NCBI GenBank assembly: GCA_937957985.1
Contig: CALGOH010000146.1
Coordinates: 1 to 14,150, forward strand
Direction: 5' to 3'
From: an uncultured Verrucomicrobiae bacterium
Lineage (GTDB): Bacteria; Verrucomicrobiota; Verrucomicrobiia; Verrucomicrobiales; Akkermansiaceae
DNA length: 14,150 nucleotides
In this document: positions 1-7,825 of the stretch, piece by piece
How the letters are laid out: every line of letters begins with the position of its first letter
How positions within the stretch are numbered: the stretch's first letter is position 1
Notes under the pieces: generated by a model
Told to the model about the DNA's origin: nothing
Seen by the model: the letters and a program-made list of their open reading frames with translations, nothing else
Databases searched by the model: none
Program-made: the position numbers and the translations under genes

Positions 1-2
1 AT

Positions 3-1100
<1,098 letters not shown>

Positions 1101-1184
1101 GGCGGTTGCGGGACGGGAGGCTCGATCACCCTGCTGATTCCTCAAGGTTGGGCTTGTCAGACAACAGATCGTTGCGACGCAAGC

Positions 1185-1505
1185 TTACCGGTCATCTTGG
1201 AGGTTCGGTGGATTGTCCAGCCGGTCGTGCCAGAAACCCGGCTTGCGACTGCCGTGTGCCACCGCCACCACGACCAGAGCATCAGCCCGAATCACATAAG
1301 CGATGTAGTAAGGAAAGACGGGGCAATTGACTTGCCGGTAACCTGCCGACCGCTCGCGCCACAGGTAGGGCGCAGTGATCACGACCCTGAGTACCTCGGC
1401 AATCTGGTCCCGGAACCGGTGGCCCAATCCAGATTCCTTCTCTTCGTAATAATCGGCAGCCTCAAAGAGGTCGTCTCTCGCCTCGGTCGTGAACTCGACC
1501 CTCAT
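1185..1505 (-). CDS. RelE/ParE-family toxin of a type II TA module
   Basis: The protein has 106 aa and begins MRVEFTTEARDDLFEA. It has the small RelE/ParE fold signature: an N-terminal strand, two helices (about residues 8-45, including EAADYYEEKESGLG), then antiparallel strands ending in VVAVAHGSRKPGFWHDR. That last motif is typical of the ParE-like toxins paired with TIGR02574 antitoxins. Members either cleave ribosome-bound mRNA (RelE) or poison gyrase (ParE); sequence alone does not decide which. The ATG at 1505 was chosen because it overlaps the antitoxin stop as ATGA and because the family starts there; a longer open frame reaching 1610 runs into the antitoxin coding region. It is convergent with trpB, with 84 bp between the stops. 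There is no Shine-Dalgarno sequence, so translation is probably coupled to the antitoxin. Confidence 0.87.
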   Translation of the reverse strand: MRVEFTTEARDDLFEAADYYEEKESGLGHRFRDQIAEVLRVVITAPYLWRERSAGYRQVNCPVFPYYIAYVIRADALVVVAVAHGSRKPGFWHDRLDNPPNLQDDR

Positions 1506-1735
1506 CTCCGGAGGCGTCGATCCAATTCCTCGAAGACATCCGCTGCCTGATGGCGGACCGTCTGGCCACCATCGAGCCTCTCGATGCGACGAACAATCTC
1601 CGCCTCCCAAAGGGCATCGATGGCCGGGTCGGGGGCAGGCTCGGCACTCGCGAGCACCCGATGGGCAAGCGTAACCTTTTGGTCCTCAGGAAGCTGTAGC
1701 GCTTCCTTCTCGATCGTCTCCAGCATGTTCGCCAT
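1502..1735 (-). CDS. Addiction-module antitoxin, TIGR02574-like
   Basis: This 77-aa acidic protein has the layout of the 'putative addiction module component' family (TIGR02574, Unstab_antitox): an N-terminal ALQLPEDQKVTLAHRVLAS helix, a central D..W..EI.RRIE.LD.G segment and a C-terminal DVFEELDRRLRR helix. It should bind and neutralise the RelE/ParE-type toxin directly downstream, with which its stop overlaps by 4 nt. The ATG at 1735 is preferred over a second ATG at 1726: a -10-like hexamer ends 6 nt before 1735 and a GGAGG lies 13 nt upstream, too far for a standard ribosome binding site. Family members usually lack a recognisable DNA-binding domain, so autoregulation by this protein is uncertain. 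Confidence 0.83.
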   Translation of the reverse strand: MANMLETIEKEALQLPEDQKVTLAHRVLASAEPAPDPAIDALWEAEIVRRIERLDGGQTVRHQAADVFEELDRRLRR

Positions 1736-1741
1736 GAGAGC

Positions 1742-1770
1742 AAAATAGCCTCCACCGACCCACTTGCCAG
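1742..1770 (-). promoter_or_regulatory. Candidate promoter of the first TA module
   Basis: Read on the minus strand, CTGGCA (1765-1770, four of six matches to TTGACA) and TATTTT (1742-1747, four of six matches to TATAAT) are separated by 17 nt. The -10 ends 6 nt before the antitoxin ATG, which puts the expected transcription start on the A of the start codon. The matches are moderate and the assignment rests mostly on spacing and on the same layout in the other two TA modules. Confidence 0.45.
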
Positions 1771-2048
1771 CCTGTTTTCGGGTGCAATGGAAAGTGGTAG
1801 GCAAGCCTTGAAGCCCTGCAATACCAGCGGCACGGAAGAACAGAGTCGGCTGGAGGGCCGACCCGCGAAATGTGAGCCCGGCCGGAATGCCCGCTGCCTC
1901 CGGCCCGAAGGGTCGGTGGAACGGAGCCCCGGGGCAGCGCCCCTGACTTTGTTCTCATGACCCTGCGGGCCATTTCCAAGACCGCCCAGATGCCGGCGGG
2001 ACGCCGATGGACAACCTTCGCAGATCGTATGCCTGACACGCCGTTTCG
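1771..2048. other. Structured non-coding stretch between two TA modules
   Basis: I see no plausible gene here; the short open frames lack family resemblance. Several stem-loops can be drawn: GTCGGC/GCCGAC (1845-1850 with 1857-1862); a nested structure with outer stem CCGACCC/GGGTCGG (1858-1864 with 1910-1916) and inner stem GGCCGG/CCGGCC (1880-1885 with 1900-1905); and GGGGC/GCCCC (1931-1935 with 1939-1943). The first stem and the outer nested stem share bases and are therefore alternatives. The stretch could be a dispersed intergenic repeat, an RNA element or relic DNA between mobile modules. Part of it may terminate or insulate the neighbouring TA transcripts. Confidence 0.4.
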
Positions 2049-2480
2049 TTATTCTTGTCCTGCGCCTTCATGGTCGAGAGCCGCAATGAACTGCTCGGGG
2101 TTGTAGACGGGAATCGCGGCCGAGGCGAAGTGATCCACGTTCCTGGTGACAATGCAATGAGCCCCGACCTGGAGCGCCGCTTCATGCAGGACGGCGTCCT
2201 CGAAATCAGGCATGCGTCGGCTGATCGCCGATTCCAGCACCCCCCGGTTCACTCCCGCCACGCCGAAGATCGACAACAGATCCCCGATCCGCGCCAGGCT
2301 CGGATGTTTTCCGATCTGGCGCTGCGCGATGTGGTGAATCGTCGTGATGGTCGTCGCACACAACAGCCCCTGGCATCGACCGGTCTCCACGGCAGCCAGC
2401 ACGAGGGACGAGGCGGCTGCGTGCCGCTCACGCCCCAGCATCACATCAAGGACAACCTTGGTATCGACCAGGGCGATCAC
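2049..2480 (-). CDS. PIN-domain toxin (VapC-like, PIN_3 type)
   Basis: The protein has 143 aa and starts at GTG 2480, whose codon overlaps the antitoxin stop (GTGA). PIN-domain proteins are Mg-dependent ribonucleases; VapC toxins cut tRNA or rRNA. Visible landmarks are ALVDTKVVLDVML (first metal-binding Asp, D6), CATTITTIHHIAQ, PDFEDAVLHEAA (acidic residues D92, E94, D95) and IVTRNVDHF (D116). The order and spacing match the PIN_3 subgroup usually found in TA pairs. One oddity is that the normally conserved Asn of the DTN motif is Lys (K8). The partner antitoxin is directly upstream and translationally overlapping. There is no Shine-Dalgarno sequence before the GTG, so coupled translation is likely. 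Confidence 0.85.
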   Translation of the reverse strand: MIALVDTKVVLDVMLGRERHAAASSLVLAAVETGRCQGLLCATTITTIHHIAQRQIGKHPSLARIGDLLSIFGVAGVNRGVLESAISRRMPDFEDAVLHEAALQVGAHCIVTRNVDHFASAAIPVYNPEQFIAALDHEGAGQE

Positions 2481-2719
2481 GAGTGCTTTCGAGCGAGATG
2501 GTCGATGTAGGCTTCCCGGTCTTCATCCGCTCCCCGGATGCAGCCTACCAGCGAAGCGGTGACCGGTGGCAGGCCCCGCGAACCGGGCTCCGCACCCGCG
2601 GTCCCGAAGGCACGGAAATAGTCGCTTACCAGCTTCGAGACCGAAGTTCTCCGGCTCGCCGCCTCCTTCTTGGCGGCTGCGACGAGGTCGTCGGGCACAT
2701 GGAGCGTCAGTTTTCCCAT
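2477..2719 (-). CDS. Ribbon-helix-helix-like antitoxin, DUF6364-type
   Basis: This 80-aa protein starts with MGKLTLHVPDDLVAAAKKEA followed by RRTSVSKLVSDYFRAF. A basic strand and two helices within residues 1-40 match the DUF6364 type of ribbon-helix-helix antitoxins that accompany PIN toxins. Residues 41-80, including EDREAYIDHLARKHS, would form the toxin-wrapping tail. The start ATG at 2719 is the only sensible one. It is preceded by inverted and direct repeats that probably form its own operator and by a promoter that predicts a leaderless transcript. It sits 4 nt overlapped with the downstream PIN gene. The family name is recalled from sequence resemblance, not searched. Confidence 0.8.
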   Translation of the reverse strand: MGKLTLHVPDDLVAAAKKEAASRRTSVSKLVSDYFRAFGTAGAEPGSRGLPPVTASLVGCIRGADEDREAYIDHLARKHS

Positions 2720-2755
2720 GACGTATTGATACCCGCGATTGATACGTCACGTCAA
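2720..2755 (-). promoter_or_regulatory. Promoter and operator of the PIN/RHH TA module
   Basis: On the minus strand, TTGACG (2750-2755, five of six matches) and TATCAA (2726-2731, four of six) are 18 nt apart; the -10 ends 6 nt from the antitoxin ATG. Overlaid on this promoter are an inverted repeat GACGTAT/ATACGTC (2720-2726 with 2742-2748) and a direct repeat ATTGATAC (2725-2732 and 2738-2745, 13 bp apart). Ribbon-helix-helix antitoxins bind this kind of short paired repeat, so the element probably mediates autorepression by covering the -10. Confidence 0.68.
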
Positions 2756-2872
2756 CGGGTTTCTGGATGCCAAGTTGTTGAATGCCGACCCACTCCACCA
2801 GGGTGAAGGAAGCTTCGCAAAAGGGCACAAGCCTGGTGATGAGGCGGCGCGGTGGGGCGGGGGCCGAAGACC

Positions 2873-2911
2873 CCCCCTCAAGGGGGAACCACGCCCGCCG
2901 GTGGCGGGCGT
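2873..2911. terminator. Pair of GC-rich hairpins downstream of the esterase gene
   Basis: A 9-bp perfect stem ACGCCCGCC/GGCGGGCGT with a 3-nt loop (2891-2911) lies 26 nt beyond the esterase stop. Next to it is CCCCC/GGGGG (2873-2877 with 2882-2886) around a TCAA loop. The first is the probable transcription end of the minus-strand esterase gene, but no clear U-tract follows on that strand, so it is not a textbook intrinsic terminator. The rest of 2756-2937 holds nothing I recognise. Confidence 0.5.
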
Positions 2912-2937
2912 TTCGGGTGGTGCGGGCGAAGGGTCGT

Positions 2938-5370
2938 TCAGGGACGTGCCTTCACATCGGGGATCTTCACATCGGGGATCTTCTGCTCCTCGATGATGAC
3001 GCTGAGCGGTCCGATGGCCGGGAGGTTGTCGCCGGGCTTGTAGTTGCTCATCGGGTAGTTGGCGACGGCAAGGGTCACCGGGCCGCCATCGAAGTCCTCG
3101 AGGAACTCGCTCCACACGGGGCTCCCGCTCTTGCCCTGGCGGCGCCAGGCGGTCACGCCGCTGTCACGCCCGCCCATCAGCCTGCCGTTGGCGTGGATGG
3201 CGAAGGCCTCACCGGAATTGGCGTTGATGCTGCCGCTGACGAGCACGCGGTAGCGGTGTCCGTCCTTGGCGGGCGGCAGGTCGAAGCTGCCGCGCATCAG
3301 CAGGACGTCATGCTCGACGACCGTGGTCGGCTGCGGGCGCTCGGCCGGATAGAGCGGATACTTGACGATCCAAGCGAGGTTCTCCGGCCACTCCTTCTCG
3401 ACGGTCTTGCCGAAGGGAGCGGGTGCCTTTTTCCAGCCGGCCTTGGCGGCATCGAAGTCCGCGGCGAACCAGTTCTCCTGGCCGGCGGGCAGCTTGAACT
3501 CGACCGGGGCGACCTGGGGCTTCTCGCCCTTTTTCGGCTCCGGTGCCGCGTAGGGATTCACCGCGAGATCGAAGCCGAGGATCTCCCATTCGGCCTTGGC
3601 CATGTCGGGCAGCACGGCTTTCCAACTGAAGGCGTCGCTCCCGGCCTCCTCGAAGAAGGCCGCCACGTCATCGACGGGATCCTCGAGATACTCGGGGAAT
3701 TTGTCCGGCTTGGGTTGGGAGGTGACGAACACGCCTTCCAGTTTCGCCTGGTTGCGTTCGTCATTCAGGTAAGCCTGCAGCAGTCCGTCGAGGACCATGG
3801 GCTTGGTGGCGGCGATCGAGGCGGCGATCTCCGCCTCGGTGGGTTCCGGGGTGGCGGCTTCCTTCCTCATCGCGGCGAGGGTCTTCTGCTCGCGGTCGGA
3901 CTTGGGCATTTCCGCAGCCTCGCCACCCAGCAGGCGCACCATGGCGCGTCCCATGGCCTCGCCGCAGAGCAGGTAGAACTCCGGGTTGCGGTGGTAGTGG
4001 TAGTCCTGGCTGCGGGGCGACTCCTCGACTTCGCGCCAGAAGTCGCGGGTGTCCACACTCGCCACGTTGCCCTTGAAATCGGGATGCTGGCCGGGATCAC
4101 CGACGGCCATCTGCGCTTCCCACACGCCTTTCCAATCTCCGGAGTTGATGCGGTAGCCGCCGAAACCCGCGGTGGCGACCACGGCCTTCATCTCCGGGGC
4201 CTTGAGATCCCTGCGGAGGTCCTTGATGAGGTTCACGAGATGGCCTTCGTATTCCTCCTTGCTGGAGCCGCGGTCCTTGTGGCCCTGGAACCAGCAGAAG
4301 CCGACGATTTCATAACCCTGGTCCTGGTAGCCGGGCATGAGGTCCTTGAGATTCCCGAGGGTCTTGGTGACGCCCTCGACCATCAGGCGGTACTCGAGAC
4401 CTTCCCATTCGCTTTCGGGATCGACCCTGCCGCTGGAGGGCGGGCGGAAGTCGGACTGGAGCGAGCGGTTGCCCATGGCGGTCTTGATCAGCAGGACAGG
4501 TTCGTCGTGAAACATGCCCATCACGGTGCCGAAGCCGACTTCGGGACCGAGGCTGCCGCCGTTCGAAGTCGCACTCAGGAAGCTGCCCTCCTTGTTGCCG
4601 ACGCGGGCTTCGTGGAAGAACACATCCTGACGCACGCTCCACCCGCCCTCGTCATCGAGGAGATACGGGAACTTGCCGTCCTTGCCGGTGAGGGTGACCA
4701 GGTCGCCCTTGCCGACGAGATCGACCTGCTCCAGCCAAAGCGCGGCCGAGCCGCCCTTGGCGTAGTGGATTTCGAGCGGATAGCGTTTGCCGGCATCGAG
4801 GGTGATCCTGGTGAGGACGGCCTCGCCGCCGGCGTCCTTCCGGTAGACCTCTTGGCCGCCGACGGTCGCGGTGGCATGGCTGCTGTCGTCGTAGCCGACG
4901 TGCACCAGGTAGTTGCCGGTGGCGGGCACATCGATGAAGGCCTTGGCGACTGCATTGCCGGCGGGGATGGTTTCGGCCACCTGCCCCAGCTTCATGGTGG
5001 TGGTTTCGCCGCCGACGGTGACAATGGCTCCGGTGGCATCGCCCTCGGCGCTCTGATAGAGGCCGTGGGATCTCAGGGCCGGGGCATCCTTCCAGAACCA
5101 CTTGCAGGCTCCCTTGCTGCGGCTGGTGCCGGCGTGCATCGAGCCTTCGATCACGGCCGGATCGGCGGAGAGGTAGACGGAAGGATAGGGAGGACGGGCG
5201 CCCTTGAGATCGCCCATGCCGACCATGTTGGACTGGCCGGCGAGGACGTAGACCTTGAGCGGTTTGGTGGTATCGCCGGGCTTGCCGTCGGGACGGGCGA
5301 GCTCGAGCGGGATGGGATCGGCGTGGAGGGCGGTCAGCGAAAGCGCCGCCAGGAGCAGGGTGCGTTGCAT
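2938..5370 (-). CDS. Exported SGNH carbohydrate esterase (SASA/DUF303) with PA14-like insert
   Basis: The protein has 810 aa. Residues 1-17 (MQRTLLLAALSLTALHA) form a signal peptide. KVYVLAGQSNMVGMGD (about 39-54) is block I of the sialate-O-acetylesterase/SGNH family, with catalytic S47. GPEVGFG (275-281), a WFQG block (360-363) and DYHYH (456-460), with the Asp and His of the catalytic dyad, follow. Between block I and GPEVGFG lies an unusual insert: residues ~118-218, with VPATGNYLVHVGYDD and ALWLEQVDL, resemble a PA14 or similar carbohydrate-binding beta-sandwich. The C-terminal ~270 residues look like a galactose-binding-type beta domain (about 620-800). The likely role is deacetylation of an acetylated polysaccharide outside the cytoplasm. 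It is apparently monocistronic, 140 bp from the M23 gene. No Shine-Dalgarno sequence precedes the ATG. The substrate is unknown. Confidence 0.88.
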   Translation of the reverse strand: MQRTLLLAALSLTALHADPIPLELARPDGKPGDTTKPLKVYVLAGQSNMVGMGDLKGARPPYPSVYLSADPAVIEGSMHAGTSRSKGACKWFWKDAPALRSHGLYQSAEGDATGAIVTVGGETTTMKLGQVAETIPAGNAVAKAFIDVPATGNYLVHVGYDDSSHATATVGGQEVYRKDAGGEAVLTRITLDAGKRYPLEIHYAKGGSAALWLEQVDLVGKGDLVTLTGKDGKFPYLLDDEGGWSVRQDVFFHEARVGNKEGSFLSATSNGGSLGPEVGFGTVMGMFHDEPVLLIKTAMGNRSLQSDFRPPSSGRVDPESEWEGLEYRLMVEGVTKTLGNLKDLMPGYQDQGYEIVGFCWFQGHKDRGSSKEEYEGHLVNLIKDLRRDLKAPEMKAVVATAGFGGYRINSGDWKGVWEAQMAVGDPGQHPDFKGNVASVDTRDFWREVEESPRSQDYHYHRNPEFYLLCGEAMGRAMVRLLGGEAAEMPKSDREQKTLAAMRKEAATPEPTEAEIAASIAATKPMVLDGLLQAYLNDERNQAKLEGVFVTSQPKPDKFPEYLEDPVDDVAAFFEEAGSDAFSWKAVLPDMAKAEWEILGFDLAVNPYAAPEPKKGEKPQVAPVEFKLPAGQENWFAADFDAAKAGWKKAPAPFGKTVEKEWPENLAWIVKYPLYPAERPQPTTVVEHDVLLMRGSFDLPPAKDGHRYRVLVSGSINANSGEAFAIHANGRLMGGRDSGVTAWRRQGKSGSPVWSEFLEDFDGGPVTLAVANYPMSNYKPGDNLPAIGPLSVIIEEQKIPDVKIPDVKARP
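2951..2980. repeat. Perfect 15-bp tandem duplication inside the esterase 3' end
   Basis: TTCACATCGGGGATC occurs twice in immediate succession (2951-2965 and 2966-2980). It is in frame and encodes the duplicated pentapeptide KIPDV-KIPDV just before the C-terminal KARP of the minus-strand esterase. Perfect identity between copies suggests a recent slippage event. Confidence 0.95.
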
Positions 5371-5510
5371 GGTGTGGGACTGACTGGAAAGGATTGGCTT
5401 TACGTCGGAGCGGGCCCTTCGCCTTTCGGCGATGCACCGGGATCATGAAGGCACCTTTCCCGGGTTCACCGGCCGCGTGCTGCCGTGGCGGCTTGTCCCC
5501 TTGGCGAAAC

Positions 5511-6329
5511 TCACTCCCTGCCCAGGATCTCGCCGAGCTTCGCGGCATCCTCGGGCGAAAGCTCGAGCCGGTTCCACGGCTCGTTGCGGGCGAGGGCGAC
5601 GGGAAGCGCGGGCGGGGCGAGATCGTCGGCGGGCGCGCCGCGCAGCTTTTCGATCGTGCCGACGGGATCGAGGCGGTTGAGGGGGAGCATGGTGTAGCCG
5701 GCACCGATGTCGACGCCGTCGCTCTCGCGCATTTCGAAGTGAAGATGCGCGGGATAGTAACCGTTGGCGGTGCCGACGGTGCCGACGCGGTCGCCGCGCG
5801 CGACGATGTCGCCGACGGCCACATCGATGCGGTGAAGGTGCGCGTACATCGTCTGAAGATCGCGTCCATCCGGGACGTGGTGGCCGAGCACGACGATCTT
5901 TCCCCAGCCGGGCGAGGGCTCGGCGGCGTAGAGCACGCGGCCGTCGGCGGCGGCGAAGACGGGGTCGCCGAGGTCGGTGTTCATGCCGCCGATGCCGTTG
6001 AGGTCGTCGCCGGTGTGGTGGCCGCCGCGCTTGTCGTTCATTTCCCAGAAGCGCTGGGCGTTGTAGGTCAGCGCGCCGTGGGCGGAGCCCATCGGGGAAT
6101 CGAAGCGCGCCGCCCGCGGCAGGGTGGCGAGGTCCCACGCGCTGAGCTGGTGGAGCCGGTGGCGCGGCACGCCATCTTCCGGCAGGAACAGCGGGGCATC
6201 GGCCGTCTGGAAATTCGCCAGCGACTCGACTTCCGGCAGCTCGTGCGACGGCCCGCGCAGCATCACGAAGGCGAGCATCGCCCCGGCGACGAGGACGAGG
6301 ATGAGGGTGACCGGGTTGAAGATTTTCAC
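5511..6329 (-). CDS. Membrane-anchored M23 (LytM-type) metallopeptidase
   Basis: The 272-aa protein starts at GTG 6329, immediately before an N-terminal membrane segment (residues ~5-24, NPVTLILVLVAGAML). The M23 domain spans about residues 98-205. It contains HHTGDD (H105 and D109 as zinc ligands), YAHLHRID (H164) and PAHLHFEM (H195, H197); all ligands and the catalytic His are present, so it should be an active zinc endopeptidase cutting peptidoglycan cross-bridges. GDPVFAAADGRVLYA and VGDIVARGDRVGTVG are typical fold segments. A longer open frame continues upstream in the same register but runs antisense-like into the OmpA gene, so GTG 6329 is preferred. It follows the OmpA-domain gene by 41 bp and is probably co-transcribed. 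No coiled coil is visible, so it is not an EnvC-type activator. Confidence 0.9.
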   Translation of the reverse strand: MKIFNPVTLILVLVAGAMLAFVMLRGPSHELPEVESLANFQTADAPLFLPEDGVPRHRLHQLSAWDLATLPRAARFDSPMGSAHGALTYNAQRFWEMNDKRGGHHTGDDLNGIGGMNTDLGDPVFAAADGRVLYAAEPSPGWGKIVVLGHHVPDGRDLQTMYAHLHRIDVAVGDIVARGDRVGTVGTANGYYPAHLHFEMRESDGVDIGAGYTMLPLNRLDPVGTIEKLRGAPADDLAPPALPVALARNEPWNRLELSPEDAAKLGEILGRE

Positions 6330-6333
6330 CAGG

Positions 6334-6361
6334 GGTCGGGAGTCAGGAATCAGGAGTCGGT
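6334..6361. repeat. Degenerate heptamer tandem repeat between the OmpA and M23 genes
   Basis: Four consecutive heptamers GGTCGGG, AGTCAGG, AATCAGG, AGTCGGT fill most of the 41-bp gap between the OmpA stop and the M23 GTG. They lie where a ribosome binding site would be expected. On the transcribed strand the repeat is pyrimidine-rich and contains no Shine-Dalgarno sequence. Confidence 0.7.
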
Positions 6362-6370
6362 CGGGGATCG

Positions 6371-7708
6371 TCAGAAATCCAGATAGATCTCGCTGCGGCG
6401 GTTGGCGCGGCGGCCTTCGGGATTGTCCTCGCCGCTTTCGGTGAAGTTGGGGCGGCGCGGGTGGGTCTGGCCCTGGGCGACGGTGTCGATCTGCGCCTCC
6501 TCGACGCCGCAGCGGACGAGGAAGGCCTTCACCGCCTCGGCGCGACGGGCGGAGAGTTCCTCGTTGTAGTCCTCGGTGCCGAGGGCGTCGGTGTGGCCGG
6601 AAATGGTGAGCTTCTTTCCGGGATCGATCCGCAGGAGGTCGGCGACGATCTCGAGCTGGCGCTCGGTGCGCGGCGTGAGCGTGTCGGCATCGAAGGCGAA
6701 GTAGAGCACCAGCGTGTCGCCGCCCTTGGGGTTCTTGAGCAGCGGGGTGTAGTAGACGTCGCCGCCGCCGACGCGCCGGGCGTAGTCGGCGAGGAGTTCG
6801 TCGAGGTTGATCTCGCGCACCAGCCAGTCGGGGTTGTCGTCGGAGCGGCCGAGGGTCATCGAGAACTGCGCGATCTCCGAGCCGTCGCCGGCGAGCACGT
6901 TGACCAGGTAGCCGGCGAGATTTTCCCGCTGGAACATCGCGCGCAGCGCCTTCTGCGGCCGGAGCCGGTAGTCGCCTTCCTCGAAGAGGATGCAGAGGCC
7001 GGCGATCTTCGCGTCGGAGACTTCGAGCGGATCGACGAATTCCTTGGCCAGCTCGAACTCCTGGCGCAGCGCGGCCTGGAGGAAGGCGTCGGCGATGCCA
7101 AGCGAGTCGGGCAGCACGGCACGCGGAACCGGCTCGCCGGCGCCGGGCGGGAGGGCCAGCGACTCGACATGCCACCCGCGGTCGTCGCGGGCGAGGTCGA
7201 AGAACAGGCGGTCGCGGCCGGGCTCGGCGCCGTCGAGAAGCAGCGCCCAGCGGGTGCGGGCGTTGATTTCCATCTCGCCGACCTCGCGCGCCGGGTCGGG
7301 GCGGGCGAAGCGCAGCGGCCCGGCGGCGGCGAGCGCGTTGAGCCGGGCGCGGGTCTCCGGGTCGAGCGCGTCGGACCCGATCAGGCGACCGGCGGCCGCG
7401 AGGTCGCCGGCCTCCAGCGCGGTGCCGATCTCGCCGATCAGCTCGGCGGGATTCCGCCGGGCGACGCCGATGCCGGCATTCTCCAGCGCATCGACCGGAT
7501 CGTCGGGCGTGTCGATGTCCTGCTCGGCGAGCTCGGGCATCTCCGGATTCGGCGGCGGGTCCTCGTCCCCGGAGCGCTCCGCGGCCGGCGGGACGCTCGG
7601 CGGCACCGGGGCCGGCTCGGGCTTCGACAGGCGGTTGAGCAGCAGCAGCGTGACCACCACGCCGATGATCAGCGCCGAGAGATACAGGGGCAATGGAGAG
7701 CGCGGCAT
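6371..7708 (-). CDS. OmpA C-terminal domain protein with N-terminal membrane anchor
   Basis: The 445-aa protein has one N-terminal transmembrane helix (residues ~8-25), a Pro/acidic linker (29-72) and a helical/mixed middle region (75-310) that I do not recognise. An OmpA-like peptidoglycan-binding domain follows at about 333-443: LYFAFDADTLTP, then TISGHTDALGTEDYNEELSARRA. D374 and R389 are 15 residues apart, like the diaminopimelate-binding Asp/Arg pair of A. baumannii OmpA. There is no beta-barrel, so this is an inner-membrane-tethered, MotB-like arrangement and not a porin; it should hold the membrane against the wall. The middle part (LIGSDALDPETRARLNALAAAG, RDDRGWHVESLALP) resembles stress-sensing or DUF4878-like beta folds only vaguely. 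It lies 117 bp after htrA and 41 bp before the M23 gene. The ATG at 7708 directly precedes the membrane helix. Confidence 0.87.
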   Translation of the reverse strand: MPRSPLPLYLSALIIGVVVTLLLLNRLSKPEPAPVPPSVPPAAERSGDEDPPPNPEMPELAEQDIDTPDDPVDALENAGIGVARRNPAELIGEIGTALEAGDLAAAGRLIGSDALDPETRARLNALAAAGPLRFARPDPAREVGEMEINARTRWALLLDGAEPGRDRLFFDLARDDRGWHVESLALPPGAGEPVPRAVLPDSLGIADAFLQAALRQEFELAKEFVDPLEVSDAKIAGLCILFEEGDYRLRPQKALRAMFQRENLAGYLVNVLAGDGSEIAQFSMTLGRSDDNPDWLVREINLDELLADYARRVGGGDVYYTPLLKNPKGGDTLVLYFAFDADTLTPRTERQLEIVADLLRIDPGKKLTISGHTDALGTEDYNEELSARRAEAVKAFLVRCGVEEAQIDTVAQGQTHPRRPNFTESGEDNPEGRRANRRSEIYLDF

Positions 7709-7825
7709 GGCGGGAAGGTCGGTTGATGGTAACGCGGGCGTCGGCCGGAGTTTATCCCGGAGAAGGTCGCGACACCACTTCGATAGCGTTTCCGGGAGGG
7801 ATGGTCGGTTGAAAAACCGGGCGCG
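7709..7825. other. Gap between HtrA and OmpA-domain genes
   Basis: This gap of 117 bp could hold either a promoter for the OmpA-M23 pair or an untranslated linker in one long operon. The only structure I see is a weak 5-bp stem CGGTT/AACCG with a GAAA loop (7806-7819), 6 nt after the HtrA stop. I see no convincing sigma-70 promoter. Confidence 0.35.

Noticed and set aside
2787..2813. Prepilin-like ASFTLVEWV on the minus strand
   Set aside because: The motif resembles a type IV pilin cleavage site, but no hydrophobic helix follows and the frame carries on into the antitoxin gene; chance similarity.
2782..5448. 888-aa open frame on the plus strand opposite the esterase gene
   Set aside because: It is a shadow of GC-rich codon use: the composition is Gly/Val/Ala/Leu-rich with no domain, while the minus strand has a signal peptide and catalytic blocks.
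6461..7726. 421-aa plus-strand open frame opposite the OmpA-domain gene
   Set aside because: It mirrors the coding strand; the OmpA motif and membrane helix on the minus strand leave no doubt.
7740..7800. Possible ECF (sigma-E-like) promoter, GGAAAC with a downstream GTC, before the OmpA-domain gene
   Set aside because: The spacer is about 14 nt, shorter than the usual 16-17, and the -10 match is minimal.
7806..7819. CGGTT/AACCG hairpin as terminator of htrA
   Set aside because: Only 5 bp and no U-tract on the transcribed strand; read-through to the OmpA gene is just as likely.
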